Shown: piece after piece, positions 34,959-46,477 of the stretch
How the letters are laid out: the number at the start of each line of letters is the position of its first letter
How positions within the stretch are numbered: position 1 is the first letter of the stretch
Assembly: GCA_030549775.1 (NCBI GenBank)
Contig: CM060180.1
Coordinates: 90,745,172-90,809,171 of the forward strand
Reading direction: 5' to 3'
Length of the DNA: 64,000 nt
Origin: Tamarix chinensis
Lineage: Eukaryota > Streptophyta > Magnoliopsida > Caryophyllales > Tamaricaceae
The notes under the pieces: generated by a model
Told to the model about the DNA's origin: nothing
The model's input: the letters and a program-made list of their open reading frames with translations, nothing else
Database searches by the model: none
Position numbers and translations under genes: made by a program

Positions 34959-35170
34959 ATATACCATTCGATCGTGTATTTTCTCTCTGGAATCTTCTCT
35001 CTCTCTCAACTCTTCTCTCTCTCTCTCGCGATTGTCTTCTTCGCTCGATCTTCTTCTCAAATCTCTTTCTATAATCCAACTTCAGTTGCCATTGCTTATA
35101 ACTGCGCGCTGAGTTTTCTTGATATTCCTTTTGATTAAATTCCTTAGGCTGATTGTTGTGTGTAGTCAAA

Positions 35171-35880
35171 TCCCGCGCTCTATTTATTTAATTTATTGTT
35201 ATTTTCCCAATTCTTGAGTTCGCTAACCCTCGATTCTGTATGTGGTGCTCTAGGGTTTGCGACTAACAAGGATCGAACGATGCTTGTTTCGATGAAATTG
35301 TCGGCGAAGAAGTTAAACCTAATGAGACAACAGTGCTTGGAAACCCTAAGTAACTGTTATTACAAACTTCTCAATTAGGGTTTGGTCGGGATTCTTGAAT
35401 CCTGACAGTAATTGATAAGTACTTCACAATCGGTAAACTCGGTCCTTTTCTCTTTCTAATTCTTGCAATTCTTGGGCTTAAGAATTGATATTCCTATTGC
35501 GAGTTAATGCTCCACTAAATCTTTAAGGAGTGTGCAGGTATTAACTTAGTACTGGCGAACCTTTGGTTCCAGAAAGGAGTAGGGGCTCCAAGAAGAGGGG
35601 TCCTAACTTGTTATTTGGCTTAACCACCAACATTTGTTGGCGTGGTAATTTTTTTCCTTTCTTGAAAATTTTGTTGCTGTGTGTTGGTCAACGATTATCT
35701 AACATTATTATGCTATTTTAGTAGATCCTTTTAATTGTGTGGTTGCACTGTGATCACTCTATTATAAGTGTGCTCAATTTTGCTGTCATCATTTGAATCG
35801 TTAGCTTCAAATGTGCTGGTTTATGTAAATTACTTGACTATTTGTGTTGATTATAAAGTAAATGAAGTATAGAATTCATT
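35171..35880 (+). other. Gypsy leader between 5' LTR and gag
   Basis: Non-coding leader. It contains a short frame (35196-35378) without recognisable similarity. No clear primer-binding site is seen after the LTR. Confidence 0.45.
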
Positions 35881-37041
35881 ATGTCTAATAACGGCCAGTC
35901 TGTGAACTAATTTGTGTTAGTGTCTAGTAGCGACCTATTAGAAACGCTTAGAACATTTCAAGAACAAATGACTATCCAATTGGCTGTGTTGTCTTCTAAC
36001 CTAGAGCAAAGAATAGGAGAACAAGAAATAAGGATTAATGATTTACAAAATAATATACTAAATGATCAACATGCTGGTGTATTAGGTAGGGCTCCCATGG
36101 ACCCTAGAAATAGGATTCCCCCTTTAACTAACTTAGAAGAATTAGAAGATCAAATATCCAATAATATTGATAGGAGACCTAGACAGGTTAATAGGCAGGA
36201 ATGAGAATTAGATCAAAGTGATAGGAATATAGGTAACCTTAAGTTTAACATATCTGGATTCGATAGGAGAAATGATCCTGATTATTACTTTGAATGGGAA
36301 AGGAAGATAGAATTAGTGTTTGAGTGCCATAATTATTCTGATGAAAAGAAAATTAAGGTAGTTGTAGTAGAGTTTACAAACTATGCTTCTTCTTGGTATT
36401 ATAACCTTGTTTTAACTAGGTGTAGGAGTGGAGAACCACCTATAAAGACTTGGGATGAATTTAAGGCTTTAATGTGAAAGAAGTTTGTTCCAAATTATTA
36501 TTATAGTTAATTACATAAGAAGCTGCAAACATTAAATCAGGGTAATAGGTCTGTAGATGAGTACTTTAAAGAACTAGAGATGTTGGTGATCAAAACGGGA
36601 ATTATTGAGGATGAGGATGCCATAATGGCTAGGTTCTTGAGTGGGTTGAATTTTGAGATACCTGATAAGGTAGGGTTATATCCATATGGAACTTTGAATG
36701 AGATGGTTAATATAGCAACAAAAATAGAAAGTCAAATAAGAAGAACTAGACAGAATAAACCCCCTGGAATTGGGTTTAGAAATACCTTGAAGAGAAATTT
36801 TGGTGGAAATAGTTCTGGGAACTGAAGGAATAATAGGAAAGTTGATTTTAAGGGTAAAGGTAACGAGGTTAAGGTAGGGAATAGATTTGATAAAGGAAGA
36901 ACTGTAGCAGCTAACCCTGCTAGTGGACCTAACAGAACTAGAGACATAAAGTGTTTTAAGTGTGGGGGACTAGGTCATATTGCATTTGAATGTCCTAATA
37001 GGAGGAATATTTTGATTAGAGAGTCTGGAGACATAGAGTCT
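35881..37041 (+). pseudogene. gag of the nested Gypsy element
   Basis: An ATG at 35881 (MSNNGQSVN) begins one frame that can be followed to about 37041, with in-frame stops near 35908, 36202, 36476, 36508 and 36823. Visible in order are an N-terminal helical region (TFQEQMTIQLAVLSSNLEQR), the gag core with YYFEWERKIELVFECHNY, SWYYNLVLT, LQTLNQGNRSVDEYFKELE and MARFLSGLNFEIPDKV, then a Lys/Gly/Asn-rich stretch and an intact CCHC knuckle CFKCGGLGHIAFEC at about 36.95 kb. The frame ends in an acidic stretch at the inversion breakpoint. Confidence 0.85.
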
Positions 37042-38000
37042 GAATCTTTACTCAATAATTCAGAAACCTATTTCTTTAACTCCTTAATTTACTCTGGATT
37101 AGCTTTATAAGCAGGCTTGTTTGGAATGATAGCTCCTAGTATAAAATCTATTTGGTGTTCTATGCCCCTTAATGGAGGTAGTCCATGAGGAATCCCTTCA
37201 GGAAATAACTCACTATATTCCTCTAACAGCTCTCTAACATTATCAGGTACATCCTCAATTAACTTTGTATGACACTCATAACACTCTTTATAGACCATTA
37301 GATATACATTTGATTGCTGCCTAATAGCCCTTTCAACATCACTTTTTTTGGCATAAAATCCAGATGATTTCTTAACCTCTTTTGAACAAGTTCCAGTCTC
37401 TACACTTTTCTTAGTTAACTCCTTATAGTCAGATTTTATTTTAATTTGATCATCAAAGATTTCTTTTGGAGTCATGGGTGCTAAAATAATCTTCTTATCA
37501 TCCTTATGTACAGTATATCCATTCTTGTATCCATCATGAGTCACTGTTCTATCATATTGCTATAGCCTTCCTAATAACAAATGAGCAGCATGCATTGGGA
37601 CAATATCACACAAAACATAATCTTCATACTTACCTAATTTTAAGATTACTAGAACCTATTGACTAACCTTAACATCTCCTAATTCATTTAACCATTGAAG
37701 CCTATGGGTTTTAGGATGTTTAGTGGTTGGTAAACCTAACTTAGATACTAATAAATACTAGCAGCATTTATACAACTCCCACTATCAATTGCTATCTTAA
37801 AACACTTGTCATTAATTAAACATCTAGTATGAAATATGTTTTCTCTCTGTATTACATTTGGATCGGGCAACTTATTACTATTTAATGCCCTACGCACAAC
37901 AAAAAGATCTCTATTAATTGGAATTTCTATTTCTTCTTCTGAATCACTATTATCATCCCTAGTCATGTTGACCTCTAATTCTTCTTCCTCATATATTAAG
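37042..38000 (-). pseudogene. Inverted protease/linker segment of the same Gypsy element
   Basis: Between gag and RT, both on the plus strand, about 960 bases read only on the minus strand. From right to left they give an acidic linker ([13 protein letters not shown]), [10 protein letters not shown], a retropepsin-like core with KIAIDSGSCINA (D-S-G active site), HRLQWLNELGDVKVS-like sequence, GYTVHKDDKKIILAPMT, SELFPEGIPHGLPPLRG and PNKPAYKANPE. These are exactly the segments normally found between the gag knuckle and the RT in Ty3/Gypsy polyproteins, in the correct order for that strand. So the segment was flipped in place after insertion. The breakpoints lie near 37.04 kb and 38.00 kb, with gagtc words close to both. 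Confidence 0.85.
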
Positions 38001-39260
38001 GAGTCAATGAGTCCTTTTGCTGTACCAGTTCTTTTAGTCCCAAAGAAAGATGGAAGTTGGAGGATGTCCATTGATAGTAGAGTAGTAAACAAGATAACCA
38101 TTAAGTATAGGTATCTTGTACCTAGGTTAGATGGAATGTTAGATCTTTTACATGGTGCTGTAATTTTTTCTAAAATAGATTTGAAGAGTGGGTATCATCA
38201 AATTAGGATGAAACCAAGAGATGAGTGGAAAACAGCTTTTAAAACAAATTTTGGGTTATATGAGTGGTTAGTTATGCCATTTGGATTATCCAATGCTCCA
38301 AGTACTTTCATGAGACTTATGAACCATGTGCTTAGAAACTTTATTGGGAAGTTTGTAGTTATTTATTTTGATGACATACTTATTTACAGTAAATCTCTAG
38401 ATGAGCATTTGAAACATTTGAGAATTATTATGGATGTGTTTAAGGAAGAAAAGATGTATGCTAATTTAGCTAAGTCCAGATTTTGTTTAGAAAGTGTGGT
38501 ATTCCTAGGGTTTGTTATTGGTAGGGATGTCATATCTGTTGACAAGGAAAAGATTAAAGCCATATAAGAGTGGCGTATACCTAAGACACTAACTAAAGTT
38601 AGGAGTTTTCATGGTTTGTGTTCTTTTTATCGTAGATTTGTTAGGAAATTTAGTACTATAGAAGAGCCTTTAACTACAATAACAAAAAAGGAAAATGGTT
38701 TTAAATGGGGGTTAGAAAAACATAAATCTTTTGAAACCCTTAAAACCAAATTAACACAAGCACCTGTACTAGTCGTTCCTAAATTTGATAAAATGTTTGT
38801 ATTATATTATGATGCTTTAGGTTTGGAAATTGGGGCTGTTCTTTCTCAATAGGGTAGACCTATAGCTTATTTTAGTGAAAAGCTAAATGGTAGTACTTTA
38901 AATTACTCTACTTATGAAAAAGAATTGTTTGCTTTAGTAAGAGCCTTAGAGGTATGGCAACATTATTTATGGCCTAGAGAGTTTGTTATAAATACTGATC
39001 ATGGAGCTATAAAGTATCTAAAAATCCAATCAAAATTAAAAAGAAGACAGGGTAGGTGGATTGAATTTATTGAAAGTTTTCCCTATATAATTAAGTATAA
39101 AAAAGGAGGTGAATATATAGTTGCAGATACCTTATCTAGGAGACATGTTTTGTTAAACACAGTAAATGCTACTTTATTGGGATTTTCTTGTGTTAAGCTT
39201 TTATATGTGGAGGATGATGATTTTAAGGAAATATATAAGAATTGTGAAACTATTGCATAA
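38001..39260 (+). pseudogene. Reverse transcriptase-RNase H of the nested Gypsy element
   Basis: It starts at the inversion breakpoint with [20 protein letters not shown]. Then come [14 protein letters not shown], the RT active site YFDDILIYS (38364-38390), [25 protein letters not shown], the RNase H motifs [27 protein letters not shown] and ADTLSRR. All pieces are in the same frame, with only two internal stops (near 38565 and 38850), so this is the best-preserved coding region of the window. RT copies element RNA into DNA and RNase H removes the RNA template. It is dead in this copy. Confidence 0.88.
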
Positions 39261-40402
39261 GGAAAATATTATATCTATGAGGGATACTTATTTAGAGAAA
39301 ATAGACTGTGCATACCTGATTGTTCATATAGAGGATTATTAATCCAGGAAGCACATAATGGTGGATTAATGACACATTTAGGTTTTCAAAAGACTTTGGA
39401 TATACTATTTGATCATTTTTACTAGCCTCATATGAAGAAAGATGTGCTAAAATATTGTGTTAATTGTGTATCTTGTAAACAGGCTAAGTCCACATCAAAA
39501 CCTTTTTGATTGTATACTCCATTACCTGTTCCTACTCAGCCTTGGACTGATGTTTCTATGGATTTTGTGTTGGGATTGCCTATGACTAATAGGGATAAAG
39601 ATTCTATAATGGTTGTAGTAGATAGATTTAGTACGATGGCACATTCTATATCTTGTAATAAAACTAATGATGCTATAACTATAGGTTAGATAGTTAAATT
39701 ACATGGAGTACCTAGAGAACAATAATATCTGATAAGGATGTTAAATTTCTGAGTCATTTTTGGAAGGTATTATGGGGAAAGCTGGGAACTAAAATTTTAT
39801 TTTCAGCTACTTGTCATCCCCAAACTAATGGACAAACATAGGTAGTGAATAGAACTTTAGGTAATATGTTAAGGGATGTACTTGGTAAGAATCTTAGGCA
39901 ATGGGAAGCTATATTACCACAAGTGGAATTTGCTTATAATAGGACATTACATTCTACAACTAAAAAAACACCTTTTGAAGTTATGTATGGTTTTAATCCC
40001 TTAACTCCCCTTGATTTGAGTCCTTTGCCTAATTCTGATTTGCATAATTTTGATGCTGCATCTCGTGCTGAAAATATGAAGAAGCTGCATGAATCTGTAA
40101 GTCAACAGATTAATAAGAGAGTTCAATAAATGGCTGAGGTTGCTAATAAAAGACAAAAGAAAATTATTTTTCAACCAGGAGATTTAGTCTGGGTACATCT
40201 TAGAAAAAAACGTTTTCCAACACTTAAGGAAATCTAAATTGGATCCTAGGGGAGATGGACCTTTTACCGTATTAGAAAGAATTAATGATAATGCTTATAA
40301 AATTGATTTGCCTGCTAAATTTGGAAATGTTAGTAATTCTTTTAATGTTTATATTTTAAGTCCTTTTATGGGTATTATCAAGGTTTCAGAGACAAAACCC
40401 CA
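39261..40402 (+). pseudogene. Integrase of the nested Gypsy element
   Basis: The frame of the RNase H continues past a TAA at 39258 into the integrase. It shows the His-His-Cys-Cys zinc-binding region (EAHNGGLMTHLGFQ, then CVNCVSCKQAKS), [18 protein letters not shown] and [13 protein letters not shown]. After a frameshift it continues as [12 protein letters not shown] sequence, VNRTLGNMLRDVLGKNLRQW, VEFAYNRTLHSTTKKTPFE and, after another, DGPFTVLERINDNAYKIDLP and NVYILSPF. Stops and at least two frameshifts inactivate it. Confidence 0.85.
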
Positions 40403-40417
40403 CCAAGAAGAGGGGAA
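40403..40417 (+). other. Polypurine tract of the nested Gypsy element
   Basis: The string agaagaggggaa directly precedes the TGATGAGTATC start of the 3' LTR, where plus-strand DNA synthesis would be primed. Confidence 0.7.
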
Positions 40418-41271
40418 TGATGAGTATCTCAATAATTTGTAATTAGATAATTCTATTAATTATTGTAAATTACATTGCACATATAATTACTTTTCTTATT
40501 GTGTGGATAATTAGGAAAGTAAATTAGATTATGGGAGATGGATCATAATGAGGATGCTATGAATAGATGATGCTGGTTGCTATTGCTGACAGGAAATTGC
40601 TGCATTAATTTGTTGATTATCCCATATGATCCATTCTTCGGCATATCTTGGCTAGTGGAAATTAAGTTGGTCACATAATTTGCCACCCGACCCATATTTC
40701 TAGGTTAGAAGGATTGTAGATTATGCAACCCTTAATAACCATAATTAGCTACACAAATTAGCTGATAGGAATTAAGTTGTAAATAATTTATTTGGATTAT
40801 TGTAAGCTTTTATTTTGTAGTTGGGCTGACTTGTTGTTATTAGCACCAACGACTTGTGTTTATCTATATAGGTCAGCTGAACTGTTGGGCTGATATATTA
40901 GATCTTGTATTTGAGCCCATTGACCGTATAAGAGCTTGTATTGTCTGTATTGTATACACCCATATATAAGGCGTATAAAGAATGCTTGTACGACACTTTT
41001 GGCTGAATATACCATTCGATCGTGTATTTTCTCTCTAGAATCTTCTCTCTCTCAACTCTTCTCTCTCTCTTGTGACTGTCTCGTTTGCTTGATATTCTTC
41101 TCTACTGATCTTCTTCTTGAATCTCTTTTTGTAATCTAACTTCAGTTGCCGTTGCTTATAACTGCGCACTGAGTTTTCTTGATCTTCCTTTGCATTAAAT
41201 TCCTTAGGCTGATTGTTACGTGTAGTCGAACCCCACACTTGATTCATGGTCCGACAAAAATCTTGAAACCT
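40418..41271 (+). repeat. 3' LTR of the nested Gypsy element
   Basis: The uninterrupted partner of 31942-35170. It contains the TATAAGG-like promoter region (tatataaggcgtataaag at about 40.96 kb) and a CT-rich stretch after it. Similarity with the 5' LTR is clear to about 41230; the exact 3' end is uncertain. After 41280 the sequence is host LTR (ccagtccaccagatataatgg). Confidence 0.78.
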
Positions 41272-43788
41272 ATCCAGGTTTCATCAATAGTGGTCAAGAG
41301 CTATGTGCCCTGTCTTTTCCAGTCCACCAGATATAATGGTGGTCAGGAGCTTTATGCCATGTGTGTATCTGGTCCACTGGCTATAATAGTGGAGTTGCTG
41401 TACTCGCATGAATTTCATAAAAAGTATGGTGTGAATCGATTTCTGATTAGAGACTAATAAGTAATTAATATGGACTATAATTGGGCCTATCTGTATCTAC
41501 CGAATGATTGTACGATAGTATGTTATCATGATGGTCTCTATGCTTTTGTTATATCTTCAGCTTGGTTTATGTGATTTTTGTGTTGGCCTTAGTGCACGGT
41601 TACCTTACTTAGTATGTAGCGTACTGATCACCCTTTTCATGGGTTCTGCTCATTCCCATGAGTAGTAGGCCCTTCTGACTTTGTGCAGGTGGGCGAGTGA
41701 TCAAGCGGGGCTGAGTGTTGAGCTTATGTTTGGCTTGATGTTCAAGAGTGTCATGGCCGTAATTATTCTTTGTGTGATTTATGCCTTATGTTATCTCTTT
41801 TGTATCGCATTTATTCTTATGATTTATTAATTTGTATTCTGAGGAATTTTGATTTTGTACTATGATTTCTATCTTATTATTGATTATAAACTTTTATGCG
41901 TACTCTGATTTCTATGTTATGATCTTTCTAGTTCTTTTTATGAACTCTCGGTTTAAGTTTGAAGATAATCTTTTTATCCTTAGCACTTGGTACTAGAACG
42001 ATCGGAGTGAACCGGTTTGGTATTAAATGTGGCGGTAACATCCCCAGAATTCACAAGTTTCAAAATTTAAATTCTTCCGCTTTAAAAAAAATAGTGAATT
42101 TTGGGGTGTTACACTTACACTCCCCTTGCATGATTTATTCCATCCTCTTATTTTATTCATATTATCCTTTTATTTATCCATCCATAAGTCATGAGATACT
42201 TAGGCCTTTCCCACATCCCTCTTACCACTTCACTCTCTTTACTTCTTTCATTATCCCACAACCTCATCTTACTAGGGACCCCAAGCATGCATGTCATATA
42301 GGGCAACAATACATAAGCACAACACAAGTACAAGTCACATATCCACATTGCACATGCTATAAAACATACACAACTTACCTTAGCTCCATGCTTAGCAAGT
42401 TGTGCTACAAGTGCATAGTCCATAACCACATAAGATACATACACATAACCACACACATAAAAACATAGTACACATATTAGGCCTTAACCACATCCTTACC
42501 TAAAATGACCCAGGACTTGGAGCATGACTCTTACACCTCCTTAGTGGATGGACTTGTTTCACTTATAAGAGGGAACCACTAGTGTTAACTTCCCTCTTAC
42601 TCCTTTCATTATCCCCTGATTTTTAGTAAGAAAATAATACTAGTGATGATAATAATAACAGTCTTAGTACTATTAATAAGTGTGTTATTATTAAAGTGGC
42701 TAACAACAATATTAGTGGTAGCATTAACCCTAATAGAGTTAGCAGTAGCAATGATGATAATCAGCATAATAGTGGTAGAATAATAATAGTAGTAGTAGTA
42801 ATAATAATAATAACAATAATAATAATGATAATAAGGCTAAAATAAAAATTATATAAAGATAATCTATACTTAAGTGATAGTAAGGGTGAAGGCACAACCA
42901 AAAGTGGAGGTGCCAGTAGTGGTGGTGGTGGTGGTTGTTTGGAAAGGTTGAGTTTTGGGGTCAGAAGAGAGAGGGAGGTGGAGGTTGTAAGGTGGTAGGC
43001 TCCCTAGAATAGGAGGGTTGCAGTGGTGGTGGTGGTGTAGTAGGGTGGCAGTGCAGGTGGTGGTGGCTGTGGTGGCTAAGGGTGGTGGAGAAGGAGGGAG
43101 GAGGAAGGAGAGGGAGAAAGGGGAAAAGGAAAGGTAAGGGGAGGTAGAGGATGGTCTGTTGGGTTGAGAGGGAGGTAGTAGGGGTGGTGATTATGGCGGA
43201 GGAGGAGGTGCATGGTGGCGAGAGGGGCGGCGATGGGGTGAAAAGGGCAGCTTGAGCCGCCTGCTTTACATGGTTGGGGTGAGTTGCGTAGGAGGAGTTA
43301 GGGGTGGGGAGTGGTTTGGTATGGTGGAGGGTGATTCAAGAATGGGGTTGGGTGGTGGTTTGGACGGTGGCGTTTCACGGCAATGACTAGAGCGGCATCT
43401 AAAGGTGCGGTGGTAGGAAGATTTGGGAGGTTTCTAGGTAGAGAAAAAGGAGGGGAATAAGGGGTGTTGTTGGGGGTATTTATTGCCTTAGGAAGGAGAA
43501 GAGGACAAAGGAGTAGGAGGGAAAGGGGCTTGCTGGTTTACGGTGGTAGGCCAGTACGAGCCTGTGAATGGTAGGGGCGCATGTTATAGAGTGAGAGAAA
43601 GGGAAGGGGAAGGGGCATGTGGGGGAGGTAGTATAGGGGTAGGTTGGGCTCAAAATGGAAAGGAAAGGGATAGGGGAGAGAGAAGGGGAGCAAGTCGAGG
43701 CGGTACAAGTGTAGGGGAGGATGGTCAGGGTAGGTGTAGGCATGATCTACAGCAAGAAGGAAGGAGAAGAGGAGGAGGAGGAAGAGGA

Positions 43789-43989
43789 GAAGAAGAAGAA
43801 GAAGAAGAAGAAGAAGAAGAAGAAGAAGAAGAAGAAGAAGAAGAAGAAGAAGAAGAAGAAGAAGAAGAAGAAGAAGAAGAAGAAGAAGAAGAAGAAGAAG
43901 AAGAAGAAGAAGAAGAAGAAGAAGAAGAAGAAGAAGAAGAAGAAGAAGAAGAAGAAGAAGAAGAAGAAGAAGAAGAAGAAGAAGAAGAA
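43789..43989 (+). repeat. Pure (GAA)67 microsatellite
   Basis: 201 uninterrupted bases of GAA, preceded by imperfect gga/gaa repeats from about 43760. It lies in the G/A-rich block of the outer LTR. The long open frames across it (poly-Glu, poly-Lys, poly-Arg, and poly-Leu/Ser/Phe on the other strand) are artefacts of the repeat. Long GAA/TTC runs can form triplex DNA and are unstable in length; an exact length in an assembly should be treated with caution. Confidence 0.97.
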
Positions 43990-46025
43990 GGGGGGCAGAC
44001 TGACCGATCGGGGGAAGAAAAAGGAAATAAAACGAAAGAATGGGCGTACCGGTCGGCAAGGGGAAACAAAGAGAGAGTGGGCTAGGCTTTGTTCGGGGGA
44101 AAAGAGGGAGAGAAGGGCTAGGCCACACGGGTAAGGCCTAGTCAAGGGATAAGGGAAGAAAGCAAATAAAAGAAGAAAAGGAATAAATAAAAAAGAAAAA
44201 GGAGAAAAAGAGGAAAAAAGGGAAAAAAGAAAAAGGAAAATAAGGTGGTTGGGGTATTTAAGGTATTTTTGTGCTTTTGAATTTTCTTGAAAATAATAAA
44301 ATTAGGAAAAATAAATAATTAAATTCCTTTTTATATTAATTTAGAAAATTTGGATAAATCTTCCTAAATTCCATTTTAGTTAACAAATTACCCTAATCTT
44401 CCCTAATTTAATCCTATATTATTTCCCTTTTTTATCTTAATTACTCCCATTATTTTATTAAAAATGTTATATATAATTAATCTCACATATTAAATCCTAT
44501 TTTATTATAAATACCTAAATTAAGGTTTGGGAATATTACATATAGGGTGGCATTTTCCATTTACTGGGGGAGAGAAAGAGGTTAGCACATACAAAAACTG
44601 GTGTGTTTAGAAATTAGGAGAATAATTAAGTGGAAGGAGAAAATTAGGCAATGAATGATGTTGAAAATTTGAAAAAAAATCAAATTTAATTATTTATCAA
44701 TTGAAGATAATAAAATAAAAAGCGAAAAATAGTGAGGAGGTGGGTTACGATGAAATAGAGGGAATTGGTTAAAATTTTATTTCAAGGCTTAAATTAGAAA
44801 ATTGTATGCCATTTACTTAGATATTAACATATTCCTTGAATACAATTTCGGAGTATGAACTTCCAACAAAATTTAATATATGAACCAATTGGAATTTGCA
44901 AATTTTTTAAATACCAATGTTGTAGAAATTTGACATTGCTTTCAAACGCAAGTTAAATAATTCAAGTTGAATACTATGTGAAAAGATTATGTCTAAACTA
45001 CTAAAACATGTTATGAGAAATGAGTAAAAGCCCAAGAAAATAATGTAACAAATTTTAAATATGTTTCTAAATGAAAATCATTTATATATGATAAAAAACA
45101 TCAAAATATGAATAGGGAAAGGGAGGACTCAACCTAGCCAAAAAATATGGTTTTTAAATAAAAAATTATTAAATAGAATTTGTGAAAATAATAATAATTA
45201 TGATACTATTCAATGGTAAAATGGTAGTTGAGAAAATAAAATAATTTTGTATGAAGCTTTATAATTATTATTTTAAAATATCATAATTGAAATCATGTAG
45301 TATAAGAATAAGAATGCTTAAAATATTTCACGACACATAGAGAAAATATTATCATAGGAAATTATTAAGAAAATATTAAAGATTGAAGTAACGTAGGAAC
45401 CTTTGAAGGATGATACAATATTATCCAAATCAAAGTTAATGGTCATGAAAATATTATTTATGAAAATTATAGTTCTAATATTTGAAAGTAATTTATAATA
45501 AACTGTAAAAATAATGAGCATATAAAACTTTATAACAAAACCACTATAATAATAATAAGAATAATAAGAATAGTAAGCTCTTAATGCGAAAACTATAGTA
45601 ACCTTTGGGACAAACAAGGCCTGTGATAATATCTCTTGTGAAAAAACATTTAAAAACTTAAAACTTCCAAAAATATAAGGCATTACATTAATGGTAATAG
45701 TAAACATTGTCCATGATTTAAAATTTTCAATTTTGCTTGATTTGGTGAATTCCCAATATATTGTGATTATGATATCTTAGGGATTATGTTGATATTTTTC
45801 CCTAGATCCATTACTTATCACTCTACTAAAACTTCATCCTCCTATGAGTGGTCAGGACCAATCACCTTCCTTTTTAAGATAAAGGGTATATATACCAACA
45901 CAAAATGGATTTACGAATACTTATAGGCATACATAGGGCCAAACTTATACATTTTAGAGCCATTGGAATGTGTGCGCGCTCGTGTGTGTGTGTGTGTGTA
46001 TTAACACACACTATTCTAGAAATGT

Positions 46026-46027
<2 letters not shown>

Positions 46028-46096
<69 letters not shown>

Positions 46097-46140
46097 CAAC
46101 AACAACACCACCACCACCACCAACAACAACTACTACTACT
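46028..46140 (+). repeat. Compound trinucleotide repeat (AAT)n(AAC)n(ACC)n(AAC)n(ACT)n
   Basis: About 20 units of ATA/AAT change stepwise to AAC, then ACC, back to AAC and finally ACT/TAC, each by one-base shifts of the unit. It is preceded at about 45.98 kb by a short (GT)n run. Confidence 0.9.
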
Positions 46141-46412
46141 TAAATTTTATCAATAGAAAATTAAATTATCATAGAAAATAACAAAAAGAAAAAAAAATTA
46201 AGCACCTAAATAGAGGTGGAGTGAGCCACCTCAAGAATGGTTGGATATATACAAAATATTAATTGGCGTAGCCTAAAAACTAAAGATAATTAAAGTAGGA
46301 AGAGAAAAAGAGTAGGCATGTTTAATTTTACTATTAAGTGGAGTGTCATTGAGTAAAAAAATATTGGCCTCTTGCTAGAAACTAGAAGAAGGGAGGGAGG
46401 GAGAGGGATGGG

Positions 46413-46459
<47 letters not shown>
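46413..46459 (+). repeat. (AG)n dinucleotide repeat
   Basis: Uninterrupted ag repeat following a g/a-rich stretch. It sits at one edge of the SINE-like segment. A similar (TC)n run is at about 48784-48806. Confidence 0.88.
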
Positions 46460-46463
<4 letters not shown>

Positions 46464-46477
46464 AATATAAGAATTTA

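Larger units (their letters stand above)
31942..35170 (+). repeat. 5' LTR of the nested Gypsy element, interrupted
   Basis: Own sequence is 31942-32495 and about 34957-35170. It matches 40418-41230 (for example tataccattcgatcgtgtat at 34959 and 41010). The piece of about 34 bases present in the 3' LTR between tatataagg and gaatatacc is missing here and replaced by the Tat/Athila-type fragment. Confidence 0.82.
31942..41271 (+). mobile_element. Ty3/Gypsy element with an internal inversion
   Basis: The 5' LTR starts TGATGTGTATCTC at 31942 and the 3' LTR starts TGATGAGTATCTC at 40418; the two share several hundred bases. The interior has gag (35881-37041), protease/linker on the opposite strand (37042-38000), RT-RNase H (38001-39260), integrase (to about 40400), and a purine tract before the 3' LTR. 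The 5' LTR is interrupted by a foreign LTR fragment (32496-34958). The right end is uncertain, between 41230 and 41290, and the target duplication is not clear. The coding regions contain many stops and frameshifts. The integrase end (NDNAYKIDLPAKFGN) is of the plant Gypsy type. Confidence 0.83.
27998..42113 (+). mobile_element. Inner solo LTR (plus), same family, split by a Gypsy element
   Basis: It starts TGAAAGCCTTAC at 27998 and ends TTTTGGGGTGTTACA at 42113. The 4-mer CTTA abuts both ends (27994-27997 and 42114-42117), consistent with a short target duplication. Own sequence is 27998-31941 plus about 41272-42113 (~4.8 kb). In order it holds an AT-rich start, a pyrimidine-rich block at 28.44-29.69 kb, an ATT-rich block at 29.77-30.1 kb, a long AG/GT-rich stretch with repeated ctaatctatg phrases near 30.7-30.9 kb, and ataatagtggt-containing repeats at 31.65-31.93 and 41.28-41.40 kb. 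The many small frames in the pyrimidine block are compositional. It lies head-to-head inside its relative, the outer LTR. Confidence 0.8.
26207..44540 (-). mobile_element. Outer solo LTR (minus), split by a nested LTR
   Basis: On the plus strand it starts TGTAACACCCC at 26207 and ends GGGAATATTACA at 44540. The flanking 5-mers are TACAG (26202-26206) and TATAG (44541-44545), a duplication with one mismatch. Its own sequence is 26207-27997 plus about 42118-44540 (~4.2 kb), interrupted by the plus-strand LTR 27998-42113. Homology with that inner LTR is visible in reverse complement: the string cattttaggtaagg at about 30.35 kb corresponds to ccttacctaaaatg at about 42.49 kb, and both have the C/T-rich (here G/A-rich) block and the ATT-rich block. 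No internal coding region is present, so it is a solo LTR. It carries the (GAA)67 tract. Confidence 0.8.

Noticed and set aside
42157..42468. Antisense pair of frames of 99 and 169 codons
   Set aside because: They overlap on opposite strands across the junction of the nested LTRs and encode nothing recognisable.
43538..44145. Several long open frames (up to 196 codons) on both strands
   Set aside because: They run across the (GAA)67 repeat and translate to poly-Glu, poly-Lys, poly-Leu, poly-Ser or poly-Phe. The repeat keeps every frame open, so length is no evidence of coding.
45318..45707. 129-codon minus-strand frame
   Set aside because: Ile/Phe/Tyr-rich and without motifs, as expected from AT-rich DNA.
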